In this document: positions 10,872 to 25,021 of the stretch, in pieces
Numbering within the stretch: the first letter of the stretch is position 1
Layout of the letters: each line of letters starts with the position of its first letter
NCBI GenBank assembly: GCA_020081605.1
Contig: JAHREC010000013.1
Location: 930,001 to 994,000, forward strand
Direction of reading: 5' to 3'
Source: Albifimbria verrucaria
Lineage: Eukaryota > Ascomycota > Sordariomycetes > Hypocreales > Stachybotryaceae
DNA: 64,000 nucleotides
The notes under the pieces: model-generated
What the model was told of the DNA's origin: nothing
Seen by the model: only the letters and a program-made list of their open reading frames with translations
Database searches by the model: none
Made by a program: the position numbers and the translations under genes

Positions 10872-13800
10872 TCATGAAACTATTTCCGCTACGCCTTCAA
10901 CCCTTCCATTATCCCTCCAGGGTGCGCCACCCTCGCTGCCCTCCCAGGACTCTCGCCCGCGGCCCATGACGCTGCGGACGGCGCTGCGCACGCGGCCCTT
11001 CCACTTGGGCCCGATGGTGTCGACGTCTGGGCCCCAGGTCTCGAGGGCGACGGCGAGCTCGTCGGTGCGGCGGACGACGTCTTTCCAGGCGGTCTCGTCG
11101 GTGGTCCAGTCGGCGCGGGCGGACTCGGCGGAGCCGTCGGTGCTGGCGCCGGGGAGGAGGCCGGAGCTGGAGGAGCCGAAGGCGGCGCGCCAGGCTCGCT
11201 CGGAGGCTTCGACGGCGCCGGCGTAGTCGCGGCGCCAGGCGCGGAGGCGGGCGGTAAGGGCCCACAGCGCGGAACGGTAGGTAATGAGCGGGACGATGTC
11301 TTCCTCTATGAGGCGGACGACGAGACGCTCGTGAGTGCCGCGGGGAGGCTCGTATATCCCGGTGCCGTCATCGAGCTTCTCCTTGGTGAGCACGGTGTCC
11401 TGCAGCAGCGCGCCGAGGAGATCCGCGTCGAGAGCGTCCTCGGAGTGGCGGATGCGCACCATGTGGTGCAGCGCCTGGAGCATGTCTGGAACGGCGGGGG
11501 CGACATGCGCGCGGCGAGGGTGACGACGTTATCCCAGATGCGCCAGTTGTCGTGGAGATGGAGGCGCCCTTCTTGTAGGCGGCGAGGAGCGGGCGAGGAG
11601 GGAGGCGGGATCGTGGTTGGGCTTAGCATCGGTGTCGTCGTTGTCGAGGTCTGTTGTTTCATTGTCTTCTGAAGCGGGCTGATGTTTAGGCTCGGAGTCT
11701 TTCTTCTCGGCCACGACTTCGCAGTACAGACTCCAGAGGGCGCTACCGAGGTTGCTCCAGGTTCTGGCGTCCTCACCACCGGCACTGTCGGTCGCGCTGC
11801 CGATACAGCGGCTGTATGCCTCGGCGGCGTCGCCAAAGTTACCAAGACGGAGGTTGATGTCTCCCAGGCGGCTCCAGAGGTCTGGGCTCAGGCGGTTGGC
11901 TGCGGTGGCCTTCTTGTACGCATCCAGGGCCTTGGCGATGTCACGCTGCTGGAGGTAGTGCTCGCCGAGGGACTTCTGGGCACGGGCGTAGCGGCCGTTG
12001 GAGATTGTCCATGCACGCTCGTAGTGCTCTGGTTTGTTTTCCAGTTCACCGAGAATACACCACAGTCTAGGTGCGTTGGGAGGGGCGGGCTACGCTCGGG
12101 GCCAGAGAAGTCAGCGGCCCTTAGCAGTGATACGTCACCGACATCTTCAGCATCAGGATCCGAGTTGGACGTGTCAGAGGCACCGGTACGGTGGAACAGA
12201 CGCCAGCGCACGATGCCGCGAGCCTTTTCATCTCCGCCGCTGCCTCGACCATCCTCGTCCTCTGTGGCAGCGCTGCTGGCCAGACACAAGGCGACCTCGG
12301 CCCAGAGCCGCAAACGCTTGAAGATTTCCAGTGCGGAGATCAAGGAGCCAACACCAGCCCAAGCGTAGGCGAGCTCAGACTCGAGATGCCAACGAGGTGG
12401 TGTAGACAGGGCATGGATGTAACGGAGACGGATGTGACCTGGTGCGGACTCGGAAGCCTTGGGAGCAGGGAGGAAAGATGTGGGTTTGTTGTCATTGATG
12501 GTCACGGAGGCCAGTTTCTTATCAGCTTCGGTGACTTCGATAACAGGAATGTCGGACTTTTCCTCCTTATCCTGCTTGTTATCCTGAGCAGTAGACTCAG
12601 ACGCCTCAGACGTCGTGTCAGCGATTACCTGGTCCGCCACAGCCTGAAGCTGCAACACACCACGCTCAACTGTCTTGCTTCTGTGGACTTCAATTCTCGA
12701 CCGTACCAAAAGCGCTTGTGTGTAGATTTGCCAGTTGGTGGACTTATCGGCCAGCACTCGCACGGCAAAGGGCAGGATCTCCTCGGAGGTGAGGGTATCC
12801 ACCGGCGAGAAAGCGTCCTTGAGGGTGGCTTCTGTAAGTAGGATCATCTGATCCAGGGGTTAAGCTGCGGCTGGTCGTCGGGAGCGAGATCGGCCAGCGC
12901 CGCAGGTAGGATAGTTGATTTAGCTGCGTCGCTGTTCTGGTCCGTCTCCTTGGTGTACTGGATCTCTTCCAGCAGGGTATCATTGTTCAACTTCAAAGCA
13001 TCGGGCTTAGCCGACTCCTCATCTCCCTCATCGGCTGGTGTGGCATCTGCGGTAGTAGCGGTCTCATCTGCGCTGCGGGCAAGCACAACGAGCTGACTGG
13101 TGCTCTTTTCTTGGAACTTGGTCTTCTTGCCAAGAGCGCCGGACAAAGCATAGAGAAGGCCAGTGGTCTGGCTAGCCTCGGTGATTGCCTCCTTGGCCTT
13201 TTCGTTACGGCCAAGCAGGATGTAGTTGTTGGCGGCTTCTATCAAGAACAAGGCCTTCTCGGACTTTGTCCATGATTCTTCTTCGTCTGCCCAGACCTCA
13301 ACGCCCAAAATTCGTTGCCTCACGGCGTCTATGCCATCGAGGATCTGGGTTGCCAGAGTCGGCACGTCGCTCCATTGGGAGCTCTTTGTGAAGTTTGAGC
13401 CCGGGCCCAGCGAAGGCTGGGTGAGGAGCTTGTAGTGCCATGCATTGATACGAAGCCGGGTCCATGCTAGGCTGCATTTTACGGCGGTGCCATCTCTGGA
13501 TGGAACCTCGACCACATCTTGAGAGGCATCGGCCAGAGTAACAAGAAAGATGTGTCTAGCCAGGAGAACAATTCCAGATGGGGAACGTGGCTGTACGGCG
13601 AGACACCGTCGACGTCGAGATGTCGGAGACAGGCTTTGCGAAGCTGTTCCAGCGAGCCCTGCTTCTCAGCTGCCCAGGCATCAGCGAAGCGACGCTCTAC
13701 AGATGCAGTAGGCTCCGCAGGTAGAATGGGACCTGTGACGTTGGACTGGAGAAAGGCATCCAGAGCGGCGAGGCCGATGGAGACGGAGTCGGGGACAGAG

Positions 13801-13913
13801 CAGCCGGGGCCGGTGGACGGGGAGGAGCCGGCGGCGGCGGCAAGGCGGGTCACGAAGGCCCGGATCAAGACGTCCGCCGCATCGGCACTGGCCAGAGTAG
13901 ACACGGCATCCAT
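10872..13913 (-). CDS. EMW1: TPR protein, EMW1/TTC27 family
   Basis: Emw1/TTC27 is a conserved essential TPR protein; in yeast it is linked to cell-wall integrity and in animals to assembly of nuclear complexes. Tandem tetratricopeptide repeats are clear in the C-terminal half: AQKSLGEHYLQQRDIAKALD, then LWSRLGDINLRLGNFGDAAE and ARTWSNLGSALWSLY. NWRIWDNVVTLAARM and LQALHHMVRIRHSEDALDAD follow. The N-terminus (MDAVSTLASADAADVLIRAF, ATG 13913) and the Asp/Glu-rich linkers fit the family. No intron is needed. Six single-base deletions break the frame, including G runs at 12082-12085 and 12856-12859 that should be five. Corrected length is 1015 residues, somewhat longer than animal TTC27. The gene converges on the GYF gene. 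Confidence 0.85.
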
Positions 13914-14318
13914 ATTGCTTTGCTTCCCTTGTGATAGAGGGGTGTGAGAGGACGAAAGAGAGGGGTCCGTTTGTTGGCCGTGGCCGTTGCCGTGGCAAGA
14001 CACACGACGAGAGATAGTGGAAAGGGCTCGATAACGCCCAAGTGTCTTTGGCTTATGCTAGCCCCTCCTGATATCCAGGCAGGGTAGAAAAAATTGCAAG
14101 GCTCAGCCAAGAATCCACAGACAAGGCGAGTCAGATGCAGGGTCTCTTCTGCGCCAGGGGAAGGGAGACGAAACGAGGTACTATCACACCCACAAGTACC
14201 TGTAGCGGCGGATAGCTCGTTCAAGGGGTGAGCTCTGGATTTCGATATAGATGTCACCTTGCCGTGTCTGCCAGGGTCTGCGCGTCACGAAGCATTCTTA
14301 GGGCTTGGGACCGCGTGG

Positions 14319-14337
14319 ATGGGATGGGATGGGATGG
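14319..14337. repeat. ATGGG tandem repeat
   Basis: Nearly four copies of the 5-mer ATGGG. Confidence 0.8.
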
Positions 14338-16860
14338 AGGGGCTGCTGGCGAGTTGGCGATGCGATGTGTGATGGATGGTGGGGCGGGGCAAAAAAAAGT
14401 TGACGATAGCGATAAGCCTGGAGAGGGACAGAGGGTCATCCATCACATGCAAGGCGAGGCGAAATTGATAGTCGTTGAACAAATGTATGGGTTGTTGTTT
14501 ATGAGGTAAATGACTATGCTCGAATATGTTTTTAATTTTGCCTTCTTTTTCTTTTGTTTCAATATTTCATTTTATTTAATTCAGGCTATTTTTTGTCTTA
14601 TCATGAGTCGTATTGGCCTCTTGCTCTGCTGCAAACGAACAATTTCGTGCCCAACATAGTGCATCTATGGTGTTGCCGTAGTAGCACATCCATATTAAAT
14701 CCCATATTTTTTGGGTTTGTCGCAGCACTCCGACTACACAGGCGTTGATACCAAAACACAGTATCTGCAAACCTTTCACAGCAGCTTCGCCACGTTGTTC
14801 AAGTACATTACGCACGCAGCAACGGTCGGAGTAATTATCCGGAAGTGACATAGCAGCTGGCTTCTCATCTCACCCGTGCATAATCTCGCTGGTGGTTTGC
14901 TCACAGGTGAGACTAAGGTGCGGCTAACGGACTGAAAATTTTTCCACATCCGCCCAAGCATGAGTGACAATGGCTTGTGATGCCCCTGTTTCGCCAGGGG
15001 AATTGCGTCGGTGGAGAACTGGGTCAAGGGTATGCGACTCCATTTTCCGTAACAATGTACGCCAATCTGCCTGTGACGTCTCGTCGTCCTGTGCAAAGTG
15101 GCACGTTCGACATGGTCAGGGGCACTAGCCACGCTACGCAGCTCATCATCTCAGGTCCCTGGTGAGGATGGCTCACCGTGCAACTTGGCGGCCATCGCTA
15201 AGCACAGGGTCTTTTGCATCTGCCAGGCTTGTCATTCACCCGAGGAGATTTCTCCTGCTCGGCACTCCTTGGCCAGTTCCAGCATGCCGCTCCCTAGCCG
15301 TCTTGGCTGCCAATCGATATATACGTGCTGCTTTTCGACATACTCTGCGATCGGGTGAGCGGGAGAACCTGCCTTTGAAGAAACATCCACAGAGTAGAAT
15401 AGACACTCTTCCCATCACAACAAGACGAGTCGTTGCCGTTCGGTACACGGTAACGGCCGGGAGGTGGATGTCACGCGACACCCAGCTACCGAGAAATCGA
15501 TAGGCGCCGGAGCCGCAACAAAAGCCGGTGGTGGCCGAAACTGGGTCTAGTGGCTAACAGGATGGCAGCGCAAAATACCGCGATCCAGGATGGCACCGAA
15601 AGAAAAGAGCCAGGCCCAAACAGCACTGTATCGAGATGTTGAAGCCAGGCACAGCAGTGCCAATCAGTGCTCGACGTCGCCAGCTAGCGTGGTATGGCAT
15701 CCATGCGTCTGGTTCATGTAACTCTACAGCCAGCCTCTAGCCACAGTGGGAAAGCAGCAGCTAGGCAGAAGTTTGCGGAGCCTTGGCCTTGACTGGGGTT
15801 GCAGCCGTGCTTTGGGCATGCCAAGGAGTCCTCCAATTCGGCGTACATGTTTCAAAGCTCCACCTCAACACCGTGTTTGCACGTTTCCCGCGCAGACGAG
15901 GGTTGTCTTTACCCAGTTATTTCGTGGGTGGTTTTATACGAGAAAACGGTGTCGTGTGTGCAGTCCGTCGATTTTCAGGGACTGCTTGACTATCTAAGGA
16001 TAAGCTTGGTTTGGAGACATGCGCGGGGGCCCAATCGATGCCTCGTGGAAACAAATCTCCAGAAGACGGTACGCACGATGCTCTCAGTCAGAAGGATTGC
16101 AACGATCCTAGCCCTTAGTAGACCAAGGCTGGGATTAGCACAGCGGGAAGACGCTAGAGGTGCCGTGCATGTCGTACAGCCGGCCGGTCTGCAAGGCCAT
16201 CACACCACACATGTGAGCGTGAAGAGGAGCCATGCAGGCTGACTGGCTGGCCTATGGGCGTAGGCGATGCGCAAGCAGGCATTGTTTTTTCCCGAGCGAT
16301 CCATGTAGATTGCCCAGGCGACTTACAATGCTTCGGATTCTTATCTGAGCGACGGACGGGTGGCGGCGAGAGAGTCGTCTACTGTGGCCAGGACGAATTT
16401 TCCGAGGGCACCAGGGCAGCGGAACTGACACGAGCAAACAGTGACGTCGGTGACAGAGGGCCCTCTAAATGTCTTGGCGCGTTAGGAGCGCATCAATCCA
16501 CCGAGACGGCTCGTGGGGATTGGACAGCAGATGAACGATCCGTGGGGGCGTATCAGGATAGGACGGCTGTGGCTACGGCTAGTCGTCAGCAGAGCGAGCA
16601 CCAACATCGCATTCCTTGATTCCTGTTATATGCGCCAAGAAGGCATCAGGTCAGCATGCGCATCGCCCATGACTTGACCGGCCTTGTTGGCGAAATCAAA
16701 AGAGGAAACAAGATGAAGTAAAAAATGACCAGGATAGACGGAGCGGGCTTACAGGGGCAGCGGTGCCCGAGGGAGAGCTGGAGGGTATCATAGCAGGGAG
16801 AATGGACAAATGTACAGTGCGCAGATGGGAAAGTGGGAAATACCTTGGGACATGAGCATG

Positions 16861-16889
16861 GGTGGTGCAAGGTGGTGCAAGGTGGTGCT
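16861..16889. repeat. 10-bp tandem repeat, three copies
   Basis: GGTGGTGCAA is repeated three times, the last copy ending in TA instead of AA. Confidence 0.85.
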
Positions 16890-17022
16890 ACGTCGACTAG
16901 GTACGTACTACTGTAAGAACTGTGCAGCAGAGCGGGGCCCCAAAATCTGCAGCAAAATGACGTAGATAAGGTCCACCGTCCACTAGAACCCACCCAAGGC
17001 GGTGCTCAACACTTCGCCAGGT

Positions 17023-17038
17023 CAAGTACAGGTACTTG
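17023..17038. repeat. perfect GTAC-containing inverted repeat
   Basis: The 7-bp arms CAAGTAC and GTACTTG are separated by two bases. It is one of many GTAC/GGTACC-type sites in the gene-poor intervals. Confidence 0.7.
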
Positions 17039-18949
17039 CGAAAGCTGCAAGAGGAAAAGCAGCAGCATCTTGCTTGGAACCGTGTTTTGGCTTTTATTTT
17101 TATTGTTTTATATTATGTTTTTTTCTTTCTTCTGTAACCCAGTCTTGCCGGATGCGTAGGTAGTCCACTGCTCAAACTACGTCGGCCAATATCCGTGAAC
17201 CTGATTTATCTCTTCTTTTTCTTTCTCTAGTTTCTCTGGACCCAACTAGCACGTTTTACTGATGTCTTCATGGTGATGCAATGTTGCCTAAGTGTCCCCG
17301 TCTGTTACGGTGGCGGCACCTCCGTTCGGATTCGACCGAGACAGTCTCGGCTACACATGCTTTTTGTGGTTCCCGTCACAGTGTAATACACTTGTTGAGC
17401 TCCAATACTCCATATAAAAGATAAAAACCGGAGAATAGAATAGAATAGAGGAGAAATGGAGACGCGGAGGATGAGGAGAAGGAGGGAGGGAAAAATGGGA
17501 AAAATTATCCTGCATGAATTCTTAGGTAAATGCGCAACAGCACATACTTTACTCGCTTGTCGCTTCTTCGAGATTTGTTTCTCTACTGACTTAGCCTTGT
17601 GGCTAGCCTGACGTTCTACTCAGGCGACTCCACAGTCGACGGCCTGCGTCGTCTCAGCCTCCCTGCAACCGGACATCCAGCAGGTCGGATAGTGGGAGGG
17701 CGTCGTCTTGGCCGCGCTCGTGTCAAATGCGCCCGGATCTGTCCTGCGCGCAAGAGAGACAAGCTGTTTGTCTCAGGGCCGGATTAGACAATGGTATTAT
17801 TTAGGGTGCTTCTATGCCAGTCAGCCACTGGAAGGCGAAATGAAAATTAAAATGAAATAAAACAAAAAAGAAAACGACACGTGAGGATAAGAAAATAATA
17901 TCAGCACATAAATACTTGATACAAAACCTTCTCTTCCTCAAGGACCGTAATTTATCACATACGCCCTGTTGTCGAGGGCAGTGTCCAAGGCCGGTTAGTC
18001 CGTGGGTGGATACCGGCCAATCAGCCCATGTGTGCAGCACCGTCTCGGACGGAGTTCTTGGCAAAGAAACTAGCCCGATGAGCCGGTACTTTGCCTCACC
18101 TCGCGCCGTCAGGCAGGTCGAGGTACATGTGGATTTGCCCTCGGATACTGCTACTGTCAAGTCTTCGGTTGCTTGTTCCCGAGCGCTGCCACGGGCCAGT
18201 GAGTGAATGTAGGTACCTTTGATGGCAAACGGAAGTCTGTAGAGTTTTGCTAGTCGCAAATTGCCACGCGCCCCAGCCCCCAGCGCCGTCCCTCCGTCAC
18301 GTTGTGCCTGTGGCCGATGGCCTATGGTGTGTGGCCTAAAGGCCTCTATGGCTTGTAGCAGCAGAACCCACAGCGGCGGTGGTTGGTTGAACAGTGACAA
18401 GTACCATGTCCAAGTAGCGGTACCTCTATGACAGCATGGAAGGGGAAGGCCAGATCCCCGTCGCGCTTGCCCAAGCCACAGGTACAGGCCCGGATACAGG
18501 TACTGGTACCCTCCTCCAGTCTCTACCATAGCAGGTAGATAGTGGTCTCCACCCTCCACCCTCCCACTTCCCTCCTCCACTAACGTTACTCCAATCCCAT
18601 CTACACGACTCAACCTCCATCGCTACAGCCAGATCCTTTGCGCCAGCGATCATGCCTTTTTTCCCTTCCAATCTGCAGGGCGCACAGTCGCTGCATCCGC
18701 GTCCTGCACAATGTACCGTCAGCTCCACCTTTCCGTCTTTTTCTTTCGCTCCTTCGTCCTCCCAAGGTTCAGCTACCTTGAGCTTAGCCCGTGGCCAAAT
18801 CGTTGGAATGCCCCCAGTCCATCTCCGTTTCTCCACACGTCCCTGGTAAGGGTCCCTTCTTTGCGCATATCCTCATACGGCATTGGCCCGCGCGGTCTGA
18901 CCTTGAGCCCATCCACACTTGCGCGCTTCTGCCAAGCTCAAAGGGTGCA

Positions 18950-18974
18950 ATGGCATGGCACGGCATGGCATGGC
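18950..18974. repeat. ATGGC tandem repeat
   Basis: Five units of ATGGC, one carrying a T-to-C change. Confidence 0.8.
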
Positions 18975-19011
18975 CAAGGTACTGACTGCGCTACCCTTAC
19001 CGTCCAACATC

Positions 19012-19035
19012 CTGCTGCTGCTGCTGCTGCTGCTG
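19012..19035. repeat. (CTG)8 microsatellite
   Basis: Eight perfect CTG units about 330 bp upstream of the permease start codon, in the probable promoter or 5' leader. Confidence 0.9.
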
Positions 19036-19360
19036 CCTCGCATGCCATGCTTCATCGTACAAAACCCTTGCGACTCCCACGCCCCTCCGTTTCTGCGTTT
19101 ACTTCTTAACCTCTTCCTCTCCCTCACTTTCTTTTTATTTTCTCTCACCTTCACCCTCCTCTTCTTACTCCTCTTCCTCCTCCCTCCCTCTCTCCTCATC
19201 TACCCCAAACCTATACATCGGGCTTTGGGTGGTGTGTCTTACATTGCTTCATACCTTGGGCTACTCGACTGAAGACGGCAAACCTGGAGTCGCACCTCTT
19301 CGACCTCTTCACCCGACGCAATCGTCTTTCCCAAGACATTGAACCTCAACTTCCGACATT

Positions 19361-21210
19361 ATGGCTACCATGGCCGACGAGAAGCACAAGGCCGATGTGC
19401 CTGTCACCCCGAGTTCGGTTCGGAGCATGGCCCGGAAAACGATGTTGGCTTGCAACGCAGCTTGAACAACCGTCAGATTCAGCTCATCGCCATCGGTGGT
19501 GCTGTCGGTACAGGTATCTTCGTCAGTATCGGTGGCGGTCTCGCCTCCGGTGGCCCTGCCAGTCTGCTCATCGCTTTTACAATCCTGTCGTGTGTGCTTG
19601 CGCTCGTCAACAACTCGCTTGCTGAGATGACTGTTCTCATGCCCGTTTCCGGTGGTTTTGTCCGTCTGGCCGGCCACTGGGTCGACGACGCCCTTGGTTT
19701 CACTGCTGGCTGGAACTTCTTCTTCTACGAGGCTCTGCTCATCCCCTTCGAGATTACCGCTCTCAACATTGTCCTGTCCTTCTGGAACGAAAACCTGACA
19801 AACCCCGGCCCCACCGCCGGTATCTGCGCCGGTGTCATCATTCTTTATGCGTAAGACTTTCCTGCTTGATTTTCCCCAGAGATGGAGCCTCCCCGGATTT
19901 CCGTGTTTGTGTGATCCATGTGTGATCCACCTAGGAACCTACCATGTCCCGGCTCCCGGCTCTTCTTCGTCCCCTCCCCTTTGTTACGCTTGAGATCGCA
20001 TGCTAAACATTTTCGTGACTGTAGCATCCTGAATGTCATAGCTGTCCGTGGCTACGGCGAGGCTGAGTTCTGGCTCTCCAGCGGAAAGGTCATCTTGATC
20101 TTCATGCTTCTGGGCTTCACTTTCGTCACCATGGTCGGAGGTAACCCTCAGGGCGACGCCTACGGTTTCCGTCACTGGAAATCCCCGGCGCCTTTGCCGA
20201 ACATCGTTCTACCGGTGCCCTCGGTCGCTTTGAGGGCTTCCTCGCCGCTTTGTGGAACGCAGCCTTCTCCGTCGTAGGACCCGAATACATTTCTATGGTC
20301 GCCGCCGAGGCCCAGCGCCCCGAATCTACATTAAGACTGCCTTCAAGACCCTGTACTGGCGTCTCGGTATCTTCTTCATTGGCAGTGCCCTTGCTGTTGG
20401 TATTGTTGTTCGATACGATGACCCCATCCTGGTCGGTATTCTCAGCGGTGAGAAGGGCGGCAGCGGAACCGCCGCCGCCTCTCCCTACGTCATTGCCATG
20501 GAGAACCTGGGCATCGACGTTCTCCCGCACATTGTCAACGCCCTCATGCTCACGTCCATCTTCTCCGCCGGAAACACTTACACCTTCTGCGCCATGCGTG
20601 GCCTCTATGGTCTCGCCCTTGACGGTCGTGCCCCGGCTATCCTCGCCAAGTGCAACTCCCAGGGTGTGCCCATCTACGCCTTCTGTGTTGTTATGATCTT
20701 CCCCATGCTGTCCTTCCTGCAGGTCAGCAGCAGCTCGGCGATTGTCCTGAACTGGCTGCTCAGTCTCATCACGGCTGGTGGTCTGATCACCTACTTGATC
20801 ATCAACACTACCTTCCTGTTCTACTACCGAGCATGCAAGGTTCAGGGTGTTGACCGCAAGTCTCTCCCTACTACGGAGTCTTCCAGCCATGGTGCTCCAT
20901 CATCGCCATCGCTGTCGAGCTTATCGTTGTTATCTTCTACGGATATTCGGCATTTGGCCCTTGGGATGTTGAGGCTTTCTTCAAGAACTACACCATGCAG
21001 ATTGTCGCACCCTGCCTGTTCATCTTCTGGAAGCTGCTGAAGAAGACCAAGGTTGTCAAGCCTCATGAGGCTGACTTGGTGTGGGAGCGCCCTGCCATTG
21101 ACGCGTACGAGGCCAGCTTCACTGAGCCACCCGTGTCCTTCTGGGTCGAAATGGGCGAGATGGTGGGCATCAAGCGCCGTAAGAACAAGAGCGGAGAGAT
21201 GAACGCTTAA
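19361..21210 (+). CDS. amino-acid permease (YAT/APC superfamily)
   Basis: Proton-coupled uptake of amino acids across the plasma membrane. The signature first helix is present: QIQLIAIGGAVGTGIF followed by SGGPASLL, which forms the substrate backbone-binding site in this family. About twelve hydrophobic spans follow, with a typical cytosolic C-terminus. One 174-nt intron lies at 19851-20024 (donor GTAAGA, branch TGCTAAA). Four single-base deletions in C runs at 19407-19410, 20183-20186, 20318-20321 and 20866-20868 split the frame. Restoring them gives 559 residues, the usual permease length. MATMADEKHK at 19361 is the likely start. Substrate specificity cannot be read; similarity to fungal general permeases is inference. 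Confidence 0.88.
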
Positions 21211-23982
21211 GTTGTTGAGCTGGGCGGAACGGACGTCAGCTGGCCTTGAGGTTGCCGTTGCTTTTTAGTTTCTTGACATTTACATATTACGCCGGAGATG
21301 ATACTCCCGACTTGGCCGAATCCAATTGCTATAGATTAGGCGGAAGCGGTTTTGCAGCAACGATGGATGCTGTACATGATGATTGAAAGTGAGAGATACA
21401 ATACGTCGCGGCCTGGAGTTGATGTTATTGGATATACAACTGGCCGATAGGTACGAAATGGCACGCACATAGCTATATGAATATATACCCATGATGTAAA
21501 TATGATGGTTCCAGTGAATGAAACATGTTTGTTCAGCAGTGATATGTGTTATAGTAGACTTACTCAGAGAAGGACAGTAGTCGAATGCCAACTTCGCTCT
21601 GGGATGTCAGGCAGTTGTCCCAATCCTGGCACAGATTGCAGAATTGTAAACGATGCACGGCGAGGTGACGATGGACGTATAAACGCAGGACAGGGATCGC
21701 ATGTCAGTTGAATATGTGGTAAATTTGACCTCAGGATTCTTCAGCTCGGACAATTGCGACCCTGATCATGAGGGCACCGAGCAGGGATCATGAGCGCAAC
21801 GGCAGAGGATGCGGGGAGGGGAAGGGTAGTTGGTGTGGGGGCGCACCAGAAGGATTGCGGTACGGGAAGCGGTGTAGATTGATTGCTCGCGCATCACGAT
21901 CGAGATCTTGGCCAGATGAGCCATTGGAGGTCTGGCGAGAGAGGTGCAGCTGAGCTGCAGGCGTGGCGTGTCTGGGCATGCTTGTTGTAGATGCGAGACC
22001 ATGAGTCTGATCCAAGACACCTGGTTCGTTCTTCGGTACGACACTGGTTTAGTTGCACTGCCGAGGCGAACTGCCATGAGAAAGAAACCCCATGGCAGGA
22101 AAACCCATCCAGCCTCAGGGACGAGAATGAAGAATTATCTGCAAAAGGTGGTCAACAACCATGGCATTTGTAATCAACGGCCTTTAATCACGCTTGGAAC
22201 TGAGAAGAAGAAGCACGGACAACATGCGGATCTATCCGTGCCGAGGCGGAAATTGTAACGCATTAACGACGACTGAAGCCCTACCTCGGTTGGCCCGTCG
22301 ACGTCGGGCGTGTGTCGGGTTATGTATGTAATATGTTGAGAACCGAGTCATGCAGGTTTCATAGCATTTCAGAAAGATGATTTCTAAAAAGAGAGGAGCC
22401 ACAAGAGACGGGAAGAGGAAGCACGGGAAGAAGAGGGGAGTGGACGGGAAGACAAGACGAATTAAGTTTACTACAATACAATCAACGCCCTCCTCGAAAT
22501 GTTTTAGCAAGATCGATGATATAGCCACATGGCGTCAAGGCAAAGCTTCAATATCAAGGCAACGGCAAAGCTTGTTCGCATCTCATCGGAGAGAATCCGT
22601 GGCTGGCAGCTTCTTCGAGTGCAGATCTGGGGCAGAAGGGAGACATCAGGGTCGGTTGAAGGGGCAGCTTTGGACTGGATGACCTTGGTGGTAACCAATA
22701 AGATGGGACGGAGGTTGGATCTACTCCTACAGAACCGTGGATTCGTTGCCACGTTTGGATAAGAACCCTGAGGTCCCTTCTTTCGTAAGCCCAGAATTCT
22801 AGAAAAAATTAAAAAGGGCCATAGACAGACTTGACAAAGAAAAAAGAGCCTTGGCTTGAAAGCGCCGATCTCACCTCGGCGGTCGGCTTGCCCGATTGAG
22901 TAAGAGAAGAGCCGTGTTTCGGCATTCAGGGGCGTCGCGTTGCGAGGACCTGCGGGGACGTGGAACCGCGGGGAACTATATGCCGGCTGGAGTAGCGGAC
23001 AGGTCTCGAATACCTGGGCCTCCGGCGAGGCATAACGGCACTGTTCTTCAAGCTTCTGTGGGGGCGGACTTTTTCCAATGACAGCTTGCTGGCTGTGGAC
23101 ATGGATTTTCGGGTGGAGACCTTCAGCCTCCATCGTCATGCAATGGTTTCGTCATGGCCAGAGCTTTTTTTTTTTTTGTTGTTGATGTGATGGAACTGTA
23201 GGTGAGGTGGTTTTGATCAGGGTTGTGGTTCAAGATAAGACATGTTGCTGGGTGATGAGAAATCAGAGGCTCTCCGTATACGGATACAATGAGCGAAATT
23301 AAGATGATAATGCCATATACCGCAACTCCTAGATACTAGCAATTCAAGGTGCCTACCCCGTCGTAAAAGCCGTCTCTCCAAGATGCCTCGGCATAATTCC
23401 ACAAGGCCGGAGTCTTTACCTAAAGCCGCACCAAAGGCCACCTGGACACTGGCAACGCACCGCCGTGCCCGCCCACTTCGGTGCTGGTTATAAATCATGC
23501 CGCTAAGGAGGGGGCGGGCGGGGGCGTGCCAAACCAGACAACCGGCGAAGATGCCTGAATCTACGAGATATGCGTTGACGTGGTTGCCGTGAGTGGACGC
23601 CACCCGCGTGGGAACCGGGTGTGTGTGTGCGTGCGTGCGCTTTGCTTTTGCTTTTGGCGACTCTTGATTGCTAAGACGGAGAGGAGCTTCGGAAAGGGGT
23701 CTCGTTTGAAATTCCCCCTCTCCTGCGCGGGCCTGTCGATTGAGTATTTAAGGCGACTTGAGCTCCATCCTGGTGAGGTGTTGTTGTCGTCATCGTCTCT
23801 ACTTTGTGTCTGTCACTCTTATATCAACCACATCACCGCCTCGACTTACACAAGACAACTCCTCTCGAATTTCCTTTTCATTATATACCCAGACTATTTC
23901 TTAATTCGGACGAAAAGGAAGTCCTGTCAGATACCCCAACCAACTAGCTACCCTAACCCAACCACATCACACACCGCCCACC
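21211..23982. other. intergenic region, permease / oxidoreductase
   Basis: No convincing gene lies in this 2.8-kb interval. It holds the permease 3' region and the promoter of the oxidoreductase gene. A run of 13 T lies near 23166-23178. Confidence 0.5.
23745..23751 (+). promoter_or_regulatory. TATA-like element upstream of oxidoreductase gene
   Basis: TATTTAA lies about 240 bp before the start codon at 23983. It is followed by a pyrimidine-rich, C/A-rich leader ending CCACC-ATG. The spacing would give a leader of roughly 200 nt. The gene has the codon bias of a highly expressed gene, so a TATA-type promoter is plausible. Confidence 0.4.

Positions 23983-25021
<1,039 letters not shown>

Larger units (their letters stand above)
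13914..19360. other. 5.4-kb gene-poor intergenic region
   Basis: No gene is supported here. The open frames present lack recognisable domains or plausible composition. The region holds several short tandem repeats, a GTAC-centred palindrome, and long pyrimidine tracts at 19090-19200 that are likely leader or promoter sequence of the permease gene. Confidence 0.5.

Noticed and set aside
15543..15612. tRNA-like A-box word (GTCTAGTGGCTAA)
   Set aside because: No matching B box (GGTTCGANNC) within 40-70 bases and no acceptor stem, so not a tRNA gene.
17801..18613. 270-residue minus-strand open frame in the 5.4-kb gene-poor region
   Set aside because: Composition is random, with repeated GTAC words translated; no domain, no plausible start context, overlaps permease-upstream DNA.
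22504..23139. 211-residue minus-strand open frame upstream of the oxidoreductase
   Set aside because: Cys/Arg/Ser-rich random composition and no family resemblance.
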